Below are positions 1 through 7,915 of a stretch of DNA of 64,000 nt, piece after piece. Where the stretch lies: the NCBI GenBank assembly GCA_035296325.1, contig DATHBD010000051.1:124001-188000 (forward strand), read 5' to 3'. Position numbers and translations under genes: made by a program. Position 1 is the stretch's first letter; each line of letters begins with the position of its first letter. Below the pieces are notes generated by a model. That model saw only the letters and a program-made list of their open reading frames with translations, did not search any database and was not told where the DNA came from. The stretch comes from DATHBD01 sp035296325. Its GTDB lineage: Bacteria > Actinomycetota > Actinomycetes > Mycobacteriales > Micromonosporaceae.

Positions 1-752
1 AAGAAGTTGTTCCAGGTACTGATGAAGGTGAAGATCGCCACCGCCACCAGGGCAGGACGGGACAGCGGCAGGACGACCTGCCAGTAGACCCGCCATGAGG
101 ACGCTCCGTCGACCCTGGCCGCCTCCTCCAGCTCCTTGGGAAGGCCATCGAAGAACTTCTTCAGGATGAACACCATCGCCGGCACCGCGATCTGCGGGAG
201 GATCATGCCCCAGTAGGTATCGGCCAGGCCCAGCCCGACCATTTCCCGGAACAGGGGCACAACCAGCACGGTGGGCGGCACCATGATGCCGGCCAGGGTG
301 AGCGCGTACAGGGCCTGCCGCCCGCGGAACCGGGTCCGGGAGAAGCCGTACGCCGCCATGCTGGACAGCAGCAGCACCAACGCGGTGGTGATCACCGCGA
401 CGATGGTGCTGTTGACGAACCACCGCAGCAGGGCGCCCTGCTCCAGGACCAGGCGGTAGGCCGCGATCGTGAACCCGCTCGCCGGGATCCAGGTGATCGG
501 GACCGTGGTGGTCTCCTCCTCGGGCTTCAGCGAGGTGTCGATCGCCCACAGCAGCGGCATCAGCCAGAGCAGGGCGAGGATCGCGGCGATGATCAACGCC
601 ACGATGCGCCAGGCGCGGCCGGACCGGTCCGTCCTGGTGCGACCCGGGTCGTCCGGGCCCGCGGTCCCGCCGGAGGCGTTGACGTGCTCGCCGGCCGTCT
701 TCGTTTCGTCGCCGGGCGGTACGGCCTTTCCACGTGCCGTAGATGCGGTCAT
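1..752 (-). CDS. Carbohydrate ABC transporter permease, MalG type (partial, runs off left edge)
   Basis: Inner-membrane permease of a CUT1-type sugar importer. About 250 codons are visible and the C-terminus lies beyond the window. Residues 1-45 are a hydrophilic, Pro/Gly-rich cytoplasmic tail, followed by hydrophobic segments. The EAA loop that docks on the ATPase reads EEAARVDGASSW near residue 210, which is diagnostic of the family. The ATG follows a strong GGAGGA Shine-Dalgarno and lies 2 bp after the stop of the first permease, so the two are translated together. No ATPase gene is visible; actinobacterial CUT1 importers often share an MsiK-type ATPase encoded elsewhere. The sugar cannot be told from sequence. 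Confidence 0.9.
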   Translation of the reverse strand, partial: MTASTARGKAVPPGDETKTAGEHVNASGGTAGPDDPGRTRTDRSGRAWRIVALIIAAILALLWLMPLLWAIDTSLKPEEETTTVPITWIPASGFTIAAYRLVLEQGALLRWFVNSTIVAVITTALVLLLSSMAAYGFSRTRFRGRQALYALTLAGIMVPPTVLVVPLFREMVGLGLADTYWGMILPQIAVPAMVFILKKFFDGLPKELEEAARVDGASSWRVYWQVVLPLSRPALVAVAIFTFISTWNNF

Positions 753-754
753 GG

Positions 755-1678
755 CTAGTCCTCCGCGCGGGTGGGCATCAGCTTGAACTGCGTGATGGAG
801 ACGATGAGGATGATCGCGAAGAAGAGGTACGAGATGGCCGAGGCGTAGCCGATCCGGAAGTCGGTGAAGCCGATGTCGTAGACGTACTCGAGGACGGGGC
901 GGGTGGAGAAGTTCGGACCGCCCTGGGTCATCAGATAGATCTGGTCGAAAACCCGCAGCGAAGAGAGCGCCTGCAGCGCGATCACCAGACCGGTGATCGG
1001 ATTCAGCATCGGGATGGTGATCCGCCACAGCCGGGACCATCCGTTGGCGCCGTCGACGCTCGCCGCGTCGTAGACGTCCTGCGGAATGGACTGCAGACCC
1101 GCGAGGTAGAGCAGGAAATTGAAGCCGACGGTCCACCACACCGTGGTGATCACAATCGAGATCATCGCGATGTCGGGGTCGGTCAACCAGCCGAGCTGCT
1201 GGAAGCCCATCGCCGACAGGGCGCCGTTGATGAGTCCGAATCCGGGCTGGTAGATCCAGACCCAGATCAGAGCGACAACGCTCGCCGGCAGCAGGAACGG
1301 CGCGAAGAACGACATCCGCCACAACCAGGTCGCCGGCAGCGCCATGTTGGTCAGCAGCGCCATGCCGAGGCCGAGGATGACCAGTGGCGGCGTACTGAGC
1401 AGCGTGAAGTACAGCGTGTGCCACAGCGAGGTCCACACCGCCGAGTCGTTGAACACCTCCTGCCAGTTCTGCAGGCCCACGAATTCACCGGCGGACCCGG
1501 TCAGGCTGTTGTTGAAGAAACTCATCCACAGTCCGGAGATCACCGGCCAGATCAGGAACATGGCGTACGCCACGAGGAACGGCACCACGAACAGCAGCCC
1601 TGGCGGCACCCGCTTCCGGGGCTTCGCCGGCGTTGGTGTCGTCGTCGTCGCGGTGGGCTGGGTGGTTGTTGCGACCAT
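755..1678 (-). CDS. Carbohydrate ABC transporter permease, MalF type
   Basis: First permease of the importer, 307 residues. A Thr/Ala-rich N-terminus is followed by a hydrophobic segment starting LLFVVPFLVAY and further membrane helices. The EAA motif (DAASVDGANGW) sits near residue 200. The ATG at 1678 was chosen over longer upstream reading because it is preceded by AAGGGA at a suitable distance and the upstream extension only covers the end of the binding-protein gene in another frame. It lies 14 bp downstream of the binding protein and 2 bp upstream of the second permease. The set forms a three-gene operon in the order binding protein, MalF-like, MalG-like. Confidence 0.92.
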   Translation of the reverse strand: MVATTTQPTATTTTPTPAKPRKRVPPGLLFVVPFLVAYAMFLIWPVISGLWMSFFNNSLTGSAGEFVGLQNWQEVFNDSAVWTSLWHTLYFTLLSTPPLVILGLGMALLTNMALPATWLWRMSFFAPFLLPASVVALIWVWIYQPGFGLINGALSAMGFQQLGWLTDPDIAMISIVITTVWWTVGFNFLLYLAGLQSIPQDVYDAASVDGANGWSRLWRITIPMLNPITGLVIALQALSSLRVFDQIYLMTQGGPNFSTRPVLEYVYDIGFTDFRIGYASAISYLFFAIILIVSITQFKLMPTRAED

Positions 1679-1692
1679 GGCCTGAGTCCCTT

Positions 1693-3039
1693 CTAGACCG
1701 GGCTTGGCGTGTCGAGCAGCTTGTTCATCGCGCCGATGAACTGGGTGAGCCCGGCCTGGGGCGTCAGCTCTCCGGAGTGCACCCCGCTGAACGCCGCACC
1801 GGCCTGGGTTTCCAGGCTGGACGCCGAGCCGCTGAACCAGGCCTCCGGATCGAGTTGCACGTCCCCGGCCGCCTCGCGGTACTCCGACTGCGGCTGCAAC
1901 GACTCGTACTCCGCACTCTCCGTGGCCGGGATCCACGCCGGAATGTGGCCGACCTTCGCCCAGTCCGCGCTGTTCTTGACGATGAAGGCGATGAGGTTGT
2001 ACGCGTCCCTCGTGGCCTGCGGGTCACGGTCGCGCTGGTGCGGCAGCACAAAGGAGTGCGAGTCGCCCTGCGTGCGGTGGCTGCCGAAGATGTTCGGGAA
2101 GCGGGTCATACTGAACGGCAGCTTCGCGGTCTGCATGGTGCTGACCTCCCAGCCGCCGTTCCACATGAAGCCGGCCTGACCGCCGGTGAACGTCGCCACC
2201 GCACCGGGGTAGTCGATGCTCGGCACTGCCAGCCCGGGCGTGGTCGTGACCTTCTGCATGAACTCCAGCGCCCGCAACGCCTTCTGCTCGTCGATCTGCA
2301 CCGTGCCGCCCTCGGGCAGTTCGATCTCTCCGTCGAGTTGGCGGTACAGCCCCCAGAAAAGCCGCCACGGCATGACGTCCTGCGTGTCGTAGGCCATGCC
2401 CACGTGCCCGGTCACTGCCTTCGCCTTGGCGAACGCGTCGAGCCAGGCGTCCGCCCCCTGGATCGGTGCCAGCTTCCCGTCACTGCCCAGCAGGCCGGCC
2501 TTGCCGCAGACGTCGGTGTTGTAGTACATGATCAGCGGGTGGGTGTCCAGGGGCACCGCGTAGAGCCGGTCGCCGCTCTTGGCGGCATTCCACAGATTCG
2601 GCAGGAAATCCTGCTCGCGCAGCCCGACCTCGGCCAGCAGGTCCTCGTCGAACGGGTCGAGGAGCTGACCGGGAGCGAACCCGGTCTTGCGGGCCAGGTG
2701 CAGCACGGCCACGTCGGGAGCGCGTCCACCGGCGGCGGCCATCGCGACCTTGGTGTAGTACGGCGCGCCCCAGGCGAGGGTGACCGCCTCCAGGCCGACC
2801 TCGGGGTTCTCCTTGCGGAAGGCGTCCAGCAGCGCAGCCATCTGAAGACCGTCGCCGCCGGCGAAGAGGTTCCAGAACTCGACCGGCCGGCCGCCCGCGG
2901 TGCTCGACAGCAGGGGGCCGCCGCACGCTGACAGGCCCAGCCCCGCCACGGCTGCGGCAGTGCCCCGCAGCAGCGTCCGACGGCTGACCACGCCCGGAAC
3001 GGACGGCTCGTCGGCTGAAAATCGCTCGGTATGGATCAT
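1693..3039 (-). CDS. Extracellular sugar-binding lipoprotein (SBP family 1), Tat-exported
   Basis: Substrate-binding protein of the importer, 448 residues. The N-terminus has a twin-arginine motif (SRRTLLRG), a hydrophobic stretch and a lipobox ending LSAC, so export by the Tat pathway and lipid anchoring at the cysteine are expected. The mature part has the look of the SBP_bac_1 family, including VEFWNLFAGGDG early and GGWEVSTMQTAK late. The ATG at 3039 has AGGGAGCG in front of it; an upstream ATG would give an implausible 60-residue leader. It is the first gene of the importer operon, so its upstream region (3040-3336) should carry the sugar-responsive control. Confidence 0.92.
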   Translation of the reverse strand: MIHTERFSADEPSVPGVVSRRTLLRGTAAAVAGLGLSACGGPLLSSTAGGRPVEFWNLFAGGDGLQMAALLDAFRKENPEVGLEAVTLAWGAPYYTKVAMAAAGGRAPDVAVLHLARKTGFAPGQLLDPFDEDLLAEVGLREQDFLPNLWNAAKSGDRLYAVPLDTHPLIMYYNTDVCGKAGLLGSDGKLAPIQGADAWLDAFAKAKAVTGHVGMAYDTQDVMPWRLFWGLYRQLDGEIELPEGGTVQIDEQKALRALEFMQKVTTTPGLAVPSIDYPGAVATFTGGQAGFMWNGGWEVSTMQTAKLPFSMTRFPNIFGSHRTQGDSHSFVLPHQRDRDPQATRDAYNLIAFIVKNSADWAKVGHIPAWIPATESAEYESLQPQSEYREAAGDVQLDPEAWFSGSASSLETQAGAAFSGVHSGELTPQAGLTQFIGAMNKLLDTPSPV

Positions 3040-3200
3040 TGCGATTCGCTCCCTAATCGGTTCTCGAACGGGAGAGTGCACATTGTTGAGCGTCGCGCGC
3101 CGGAAATCGAAAACCACCGGTTGGTGATCGATAATCGCGCGTGACCACTCCAGATTCATCCGGTCCCCGGTCGGGCGCAAGTCGAGGAAACATATTTGCA

Positions 3201-3262
3201 ATGACCTTGAAATACCCGCGCCGGCCACCGGCGCCCGCGTGGGGGCATTGACTCAAGGTCAT
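3201..3262. promoter_or_regulatory. Spaced inverted repeat ATGACCTTGA / TCAAGGTCAT, candidate operator pair
   Basis: Perfect 10-bp inverted repeat at 3201-3210 and 3253-3262, separated by 42 bp, in the gap between the divergent sugar-importer and xerC genes. The right copy overlaps a second short palindrome, TTGACTCAA (3249-3257). Between the arms is a GC hairpin, GCGCCGG-CCA-CCGGCGC, at 3218-3234. The arrangement fits two regulator half-sites or two operators that could loop. The regulator gene is not in the window, so the assignment is inference. Confidence 0.4.
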
Positions 3263-3336
3263 GTCGGCGCGACGTGTGAGCGGCGTTGCCGGCGCGCCGC
3301 CTTGACGTCGATGCCGGCTCCGGTGACCGTCGCGGA

Positions 3337-4281
3337 ATGAGCCGCCGCAGCCATCCCGGCACCGAAGCGCTGCACGCCGGCCTACCGCCGGACATGCGCG
3401 AGGCGGTGGACCGGTTTTCCCGGCACCTGGCCGGCGAGCGCAACCGGTCCGCCCACACCGTCCGGGCGTACGTCGGCGACATCGTGTCGCTTCTCGACCA
3501 TGCCGCCCGGCTCGGCCTGGCCGCACCTGGCGAACTCGACCTGACGGCCCTGCGGAGCTGGTTGGCCCGGATGCGCACGCTCGGTGCGGCACGTACCAGC
3601 CTGGCCCGGCACGCGGCGGCCGCCCGTAGTTTCACAGCCTGGGCCGTCCGGGAGGGCGTCCTCGCCGATGATGTGGGGCAGCGCCTCGCCAGCCCGAAAC
3701 CCCACCGCGGGCTGCCGGCCGTGCTGCACACCGATCAGGCGTCCGCCCTGATGACGGCGCCGGTCGACGCGGACGATCCGGTGGCGTGCCGGGACCGGCT
3801 GGTGTTGGAGCTGCTCTACGGCACCGGGGTACGGGTCAGCGAACTGTGCGGGCTCGACCTTTCCAGCGTCGACCGGGCACGCCGGGTGGTACGCGTCCTC
3901 GGCAAGGGCGCGAAGGAGCGCTCGGTGCCGTACGGGGTGCCCGCGGAGCGGGCGCTCGGCGACTGGCTGGCGTCCGGACGCCCGGCGCTCGCGGTGCCGA
4001 CCAGCGGGGCCGCGCTCCTGCTGGGGGCACGGGGAGCACGGTTGCAACCCACGACGGTACGGCGGCTGGTAGCCGGGTACGCCCGCTCGGCCGGCCTGCC
4101 CGACACGTCGCCGCACGGGCTACGCCACTCGGCGGCGACCCACCTCCTCGAGGGCGGCGCGGACCTCCGCAGTGTGCAGGAGATCCTCGGCCACGCCTCG
4201 CTGGCGAGTACACAGATATACACGCACGTCTCAGTCGACCGGCTCCGCCAGGCGTACCGGCAGGCGCACCCGCGGGCCTGA
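3337..4281 (+). CDS. xerC: Tyrosine recombinase, XerC type
   Basis: Tyrosine recombinase that would act at dif with XerD to resolve chromosome dimers; 314 residues from the ATG. The N-terminal SAM-like core-binding domain spans about residues 20-110. The catalytic set is complete: R166 (TGVRVSEL), the beta-hairpin K in GKGAKER, H260 and R263 (HGLRHS), H286 (GHASL) and the nucleophile Y295 (TQIYTHV). In-frame codons extend to a TTG at 3286, but the ATG gives the usual length. In many actinobacteria this gene lies near dprA, an M23 peptidase and rpsB; here it faces away from the M23 gene. A chromosomal Xer recombinase is more likely than a phage integrase because there is no mobile-element context. 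Confidence 0.85.
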   Translation: MSRRSHPGTEALHAGLPPDMREAVDRFSRHLAGERNRSAHTVRAYVGDIVSLLDHAARLGLAAPGELDLTALRSWLARMRTLGAARTSLARHAAAARSFTAWAVREGVLADDVGQRLASPKPHRGLPAVLHTDQASALMTAPVDADDPVACRDRLVLELLYGTGVRVSELCGLDLSSVDRARRVVRVLGKGAKERSVPYGVPAERALGDWLASGRPALAVPTSGAALLLGARGARLQPTTVRRLVAGYARSAGLPDTSPHGLRHSAATHLLEGGADLRSVQEILGHASLASTQIYTHVSVDRLRQAYRQAHPRA

Positions 4282-4326
4282 CGGAAGCATGTGGGCGATC
4301 GCCACCTCCCCGGCCGCGGCGACCTC

Positions 4327-4332
4327 TATGAT
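4327..4332 (+). promoter_or_regulatory. -10 hexamer TATGAT giving a leaderless aminotransferase mRNA
   Basis: TATGAT ends 6 nt before the GTG start at 4339, so transcription would begin at or next to the first base of the start codon. No Shine-Dalgarno is present. No -35 element is obvious. Leaderless messages of this type are common in actinobacteria. Confidence 0.55.
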
Positions 4333-4338
4333 CAATAG

Positions 4339-5520
4339 GTGTCCATACCGGACGCGCCGCCGGTGCTCCCCGGGGCGCGCTTGCTGTTCTCGCTCGACCC
4401 CGCGGTCGCCCACCTCAACCATGGCTCGTTCGGTGCCGTCCCACTGCCGGTGCAGCGGGCGCAGCAGCGACTGCGGGACGAGATGGACGCCGATCCGGTG
4501 CGCTTCTACGGCCACGGGGTGCCCGAGCGGCTGGCGCACGCGCGCCGGCACGTTGCCACCTTCCTCGGTGCGGACCCGGACGGCAGTGCACTGGTCGCCA
4601 ACGCCTCCACCGGCGTGGCGATCGCGCTGGCGAGCGTGGACCTGCGCCAGGGCGACGAGGTGGTGGCGACCGACCACGGGCACGGCGGCGTCGCGTTGGC
4701 ATTGGCGGCCTCCTGCCGGCGGGCCGGGGCCACCCTGGTCACCGTTGCGCTCCCACTGGCCGGGGGTGACGCCGCCGTCGTGGACCGCATCCGGGCCGCG
4801 GTCACCGGGCGTACCCGGCTCGTCGTGATCGACCAGATCACGTCGCCGACCGCCCGGCTCCTCCCGGTGGCCGAGGTTGTGGCCGCGGTCCGCGACCGGG
4901 GGCCAGCGGTCCTGGTCGATGCGGCGCACGCACCCGGGCTGGTGCCTACTGCGGTCTCCGAAGTCGGCGCCGACTTCTGGGTGGGCAACCTGCACAAGTG
5001 GGCGTACGCCCCACGGGGAACCGCACTGCTGGCGGTGTCGCCGGCATGGCGAGCCCGGGTCCGACCGCTGGTCAACTCATGGGAGTCCGCAGCGGGCTTT
5101 CCGGGCAACGTGGAGTACCAGGGAACGATCGACTACACGCCGTGGCTGTCCGCTCCGATTGGGCTCTTCACGCTCCGCACACTCGGTGTGGAGGCCGTCC
5201 GCGAGCACAACGCGGCGCTGGCGGCATATGGTCAGCGGATGGTCGCGGCCGGCCTCGGCGTCGCGCCAGCCGACCTGCCGGAGCCCGGCGGGTCGGTGCC
5301 GCTGCCGATGCGGGTGGTGCCGCTGCCGGCCGGTGTGGCGACCGACGCCTCCGCCGCCACCGCACTGCGCCGCCGCATCGCGGAGCAACTCGGCACCCAG
5401 GTGGCGATCAACGCGTGGCGGGGGCGCGGTCTGCTGCGCCTGTCCGCGCAGGTGTACAACCGGGCGGCTGAGTACGACGCCCTCGCCGAGCGACTGCCGG
5501 CACTGCTGCGCGCCCGGTAG
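4339..5520 (+). CDS. Class V aminotransferase family PLP enzyme (isopenicillin-N-epimerase-like)
   Basis: Fold-type I pyridoxal-phosphate enzyme of the class V aminotransferase/cysteine desulfurase group, 393 residues, expected in the cytosol. The N-terminal LNHGSFGAVP is typical of the isopenicillin-N-epimerase-like branch. The Asp/His pair of the cofactor site is seen in VDAAHAPG, and the Schiff-base lysine is K220 in GNLHKW. The substrate is unknown; family members include epimerases, desulfurases and kynureninase-like enzymes. There is no neighbouring biosynthetic gene to narrow the choice. It starts 57 bp after xerC but has its own -10 element and appears to be leaderless. Confidence 0.85.
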   Translation: MSIPDAPPVLPGARLLFSLDPAVAHLNHGSFGAVPLPVQRAQQRLRDEMDADPVRFYGHGVPERLAHARRHVATFLGADPDGSALVANASTGVAIALASVDLRQGDEVVATDHGHGGVALALAASCRRAGATLVTVALPLAGGDAAVVDRIRAAVTGRTRLVVIDQITSPTARLLPVAEVVAAVRDRGPAVLVDAAHAPGLVPTAVSEVGADFWVGNLHKWAYAPRGTALLAVSPAWRARVRPLVNSWESAAGFPGNVEYQGTIDYTPWLSAPIGLFTLRTLGVEAVREHNAALAAYGQRMVAAGLGVAPADLPEPGGSVPLPMRVVPLPAGVATDASAATALRRRIAEQLGTQVAINAWRGRGLLRLSAQVYNRAAEYDALAERLPALLRAR

Positions 5521-5525
5521 CGGGG

Positions 5526-5570
5526 AGCACGGTAGCGGCGCGCACGGGTAGCGCGGCGCACGGTACGCGG
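5526..5570. repeat. Short imperfect direct repeats in a convergent gap
   Basis: Three imperfect copies of a roughly 14-bp unit related to GCACGGTAGCGGC lie between the converging aminotransferase and M23 genes. They do not form a clear terminator stem. Probably slippage-type repeats with no assigned role. Confidence 0.4.
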
Positions 5571-5573
5571 CAC

Positions 5574-6218
5574 TCAGCCGCCGTCCAGTGGGAGCAGGCG
5601 GATCCGCCCGCGGCCCAGCAGACAGAGCGGATCCAGGTAGGCACGGCCGACCCGCAGCCCCCAGTGCAGGCAGGCGGCGAGCGGGCAGCCGGGATGCCCC
5701 GCGTCGAGCACGCCCACCACGTCGCCAGCCACCACGACCTGGCCGGGCCGGACGCTGGCCCGCACCGGCTGGTACGTCGTGCGGAGGCCGCCGGAATGCT
5801 CGACGCTCACCACGCCGGTGCCCGCCACCTGGCCGGCGTAGGCGACCATCCCCGCCCCGGCCGCCAGCACCCGCGCACCGGGTCGGGACGCAAGATCCAC
5901 CCCGCGATGGCCCGCGAGCCACGGCTGCGGCGGCGGCGCGAACGGCCGCAGCACCGTGACCGGCGGGTCGAGCGGCCAGCCAAAGGCGGATAACGGCGCA
6001 CGGTAGGCCGGCACTCCACCGGCGAACGCGACCGGCCGGCCATCGGTCGTCAGCGCGGACGCCGGCCGGGCGGTGACGAGGCTGACGAACGCAAGGCTGG
6101 TCACGAGCGTCCCGCAGACCAGTGCGGTGATGAGGATCAGCCCACCAAGTGCGGCAAGGCAGGCGGCGACGCAGGCGGTGAAGCGCTGCTGCGCCGCGGA
6201 AGCATCCGGAGTTCGCAT
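5574..6218 (-). CDS. Membrane-anchored M23 (LytM-like) domain protein, probably catalytically degenerate
   Basis: 214-residue protein with one strongly hydrophobic segment after about 15 residues (signal anchor) and a C-terminal M23/LytM fold facing the cell wall. Two zinc ligands are visible in HRGVDLAS (HxxxD) and the third in CLHWG. In active LytM enzymes the last motif is HxH and a further catalytic His follows a Tyr in the preceding strand. Here the first His of HxH is Cys and the other position reads YQPV. Zinc may bind while hydrolysis is lost, so it could be a regulator or wall-binding protein. The ATG at 6218 was chosen because upstream in-frame starts add only a non-conserved hydrophilic leader. 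Confidence 0.8.
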   Translation of the reverse strand: MRTPDASAAQQRFTACVAACLAALGGLILITALVCGTLVTSLAFVSLVTARPASALTTDGRPVAFAGGVPAYRAPLSAFGWPLDPPVTVLRPFAPPPQPWLAGHRGVDLASRPGARVLAAGAGMVAYAGQVAGTGVVSVEHSGGLRTTYQPVRASVRPGQVVVAGDVVGVLDAGHPGCPLAACLHWGLRVGRAYLDPLCLLGRGRIRLLPLDGG

Positions 6219-6336
6219 GCCCGGCACACTGCCGCCAGCCGGATCAGCCCGGCAAACGTGATCATGTTGAGCTGTGGACAACGGGCGGGTTGTGGACGAG
6301 CCGCACTCGTCCTACCGGACCTGCTATGCGAAGCGG

Positions 6337-6675
6337 TCAGCCGCTGCCGGTGCCGCCGCTACCGAAGCCGTTGTCCGGCAGGGCGATGTCGGGCTTCTCG
6401 AGCTCCTCGACGTTGACGTCCTTGAACGTCATGACGCGCACGTTCTTCACGAACCGGGCCGGCCGGTACATGTCCCAGACCCACGCGTCGTGCATTTCGA
6501 CCTCGAAGTAGACCTCACCGTCGGAGTTGCGGACATGCAGGTCCACCTGGTTGGCGAGGTAGAACCGACGCTCCGTCTCAACCACGTACGAGAACTGGCG
6601 GACGATATCGCGGTACTCCCGGTAGAGCTGCAGCTCCATCTCGGTTTCGTACTTCTCGAGATCTTCGGCGCTCAT
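6337..6675 (-). CDS. DUF2469 conserved actinobacterial protein
   Basis: 112-residue acidic cytosolic protein of unknown function, beginning MSAEDLEKYETEM and rich in aromatic residues in the middle. It is a conserved neighbour of rnhB in actinobacteria. The ATG overlaps the rnhB stop (ATGA), and AGGCGGAAG lies just upstream inside rnhB, so it is coupled to rnhB. The tail is Gly/Ser-rich (FGSGGTGSG). In relatives this gene is usually followed by yraN, an Mg-chelatase-like ATPase gene and dprA; here it is followed by the M23 gene. Confidence 0.88.
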   Translation of the reverse strand: MSAEDLEKYETEMELQLYREYRDIVRQFSYVVETERRFYLANQVDLHVRNSDGEVYFEVEMHDAWVWDMYRPARFVKNVRVMTFKDVNVEELEKPDIALPDNGFGSGGTGSG

Positions 6676-7418
6676 CGTCTTCCGCCTCTCATACCGACAT
6701 TCTCGCCCACCTGCGCCGGCACGCGGGCGGCCACGCCGGCCGCCACGCCGACGGTACCCCCACGTTGTTTCACGTGCGCCACCGCCGCCACGTTGGCATA
6801 GGAGAAACGGTGGTCCGGACACGGCCCGTGGCGCTCCAGTGCCACCCCGTGCTCCGACGTGCAGTACCCCTTGTGCTCAGCGAAGCCGTACACGGGCCAG
6901 CGCTCATGCAGTTTCACCATCATCCGGTCCCGGGTCACCTTCGCCACCACGCTCGCGGCCGCCACACATGCCGCGACCTGATCGCCCTTCCACACCGCGA
7001 GCCCCGGGGTCCCGAGCCCGTCGACCGGAAAGCCGTCAGTGAGCACGTACTGCGGCCGCACAGCGAGGCGGGCCAGCGCTCGCCGCATCCCGCCCAGGTT
7101 GCTCACGTGCAGGCCGCGGCCGTCGATCTCGCCGGGCGGCACGGCGACCACCGCGGTCGCGAGCGCGCGGTCCATGACCGCCGCGTAGACCCGCTCCCGC
7201 GCCGCCGCGGTCAGCAGTTTCGAGTCGGCAAGCTCGTCGATCTCGCCCCGCCGACCCTCGGGAAGCACGACGGCGGCCACCACCAGCGGCCCGGCGCAGG
7301 CGCCCCGACCGGCCTCGTCGGCTCCGGCCACGATCCCGAAGCCGCGCCGCTGCAGCGCGCGCTCCAGCGCGTACAGACCGGCGGCCCGGTGCACCACGGT
7401 GCGCGGCGGAATCAGCAC
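6672..7418 (-). CDS. rnhB: Ribonuclease HII
   Basis: Cleaves the RNA strand of RNA-DNA hybrids, including single ribonucleotides left in DNA; 248 residues. The acidic metal site begins with ADEAGRG, followed by DSKLL, and TDGFPVDG carries a further acidic residue. The conserved HKGYGT motif appears as HKGYCT. The C-terminus has an extra Ala/Val/Gly-rich tail of about 30 residues. The GTG start lies inside the end of the Nudix gene (7-bp overlap) and the stop overlaps the DUF2469 start, so the three are translated as a unit. Confidence 0.92.
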   Translation of the reverse strand: MLIPPRTVVHRAAGLYALERALQRRGFGIVAGADEAGRGACAGPLVVAAVVLPEGRRGEIDELADSKLLTAAARERVYAAVMDRALATAVVAVPPGEIDGRGLHVSNLGGMRRALARLAVRPQYVLTDGFPVDGLGTPGLAVWKGDQVAACVAAASVVAKVTRDRMMVKLHERWPVYGFAEHKGYCTSEHGVALERHGPCPDHRFSYANVAAVAHVKQRGGTVGVAAGVAARVPAQVGENVGMRGGRR

Positions 7419-7885
7419 TCGACGGCGCCTCTCTGCAGAAGTTGCTGCAACACCTCGGGCAGGTCCGCAGGGTAGTACCGCTCGCCGGTGTCCTCCAACT
7501 CGCGGGCGCTCCACCAGCGCGAGCCGCGCCAGGTGGCGGCCTCCACTGCGGACAACGCGGCCGGGGCAACGGTCCACGCGTCGACCCTCGCGGCGAAGTA
7601 CTGCTGCTCCTGGCGGTACCACGTCCCGTCGAACGGGAACTCGATCGCCTCGTGCCGCACCGGTGCCCCGAGGTCCTGCGGCGCCAGCATCAGACCGGTC
7701 TCCTCGTGCAGTTCGCGCGCCGCGGCGGCAGCCGGGTCCTCGCCTGGATCGAGGCCACCGCCCGGCGTGACCCAGTACGGCTCGTCCGGGCGGGCGGGGT
7801 CCACGGCTTGCAGCAGGAGCACCCGATCAGCGGCGTCCAGCAGCAGCACCCGGGCCGCCAGGCGCGGAATGGAGCGCTCGGTCAT
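7412..7885 (-). CDS. Nudix hydrolase
   Basis: 157-residue Nudix-fold hydrolase acting on a nucleoside diphosphate linked to another group; the substrate is not determinable. The Nudix box runs from GGGLDPGED to RELHEETGL (about residues 42-65) with all the metal-binding glutamates. The flanking regions contain the expected beta strands, and W/Y residues in the C-terminal part may contact a base. It lies between lepB and rnhB, where a Nudix gene is often found in actinobacteria, and overlaps the rnhB start. Confidence 0.88.
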   Translation of the reverse strand: MTERSIPRLAARVLLLDAADRVLLLQAVDPARPDEPYWVTPGGGLDPGEDPAAAAARELHEETGLMLAPQDLGAPVRHEAIEFPFDGTWYRQEQQYFAARVDAWTVAPAALSAVEAATWRGSRWWSARELEDTGERYYPADLPEVLQQLLQRGAVEC

Positions 7886-7915
7886 GGGGCTACAGCCTAC
7901 GCAGGCGTGCGGGCC

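Noticed and set aside
743..2931. Plus-strand frames in the sugar-importer region
   Set aside because: Opposite strand to three clear ABC transporter genes; the translations have no recognisable features.
3337..4281. Phage or genomic-island integrase
   Set aside because: No tRNA, attachment repeats, excisionase or phage genes nearby, and the length and motifs fit XerC.
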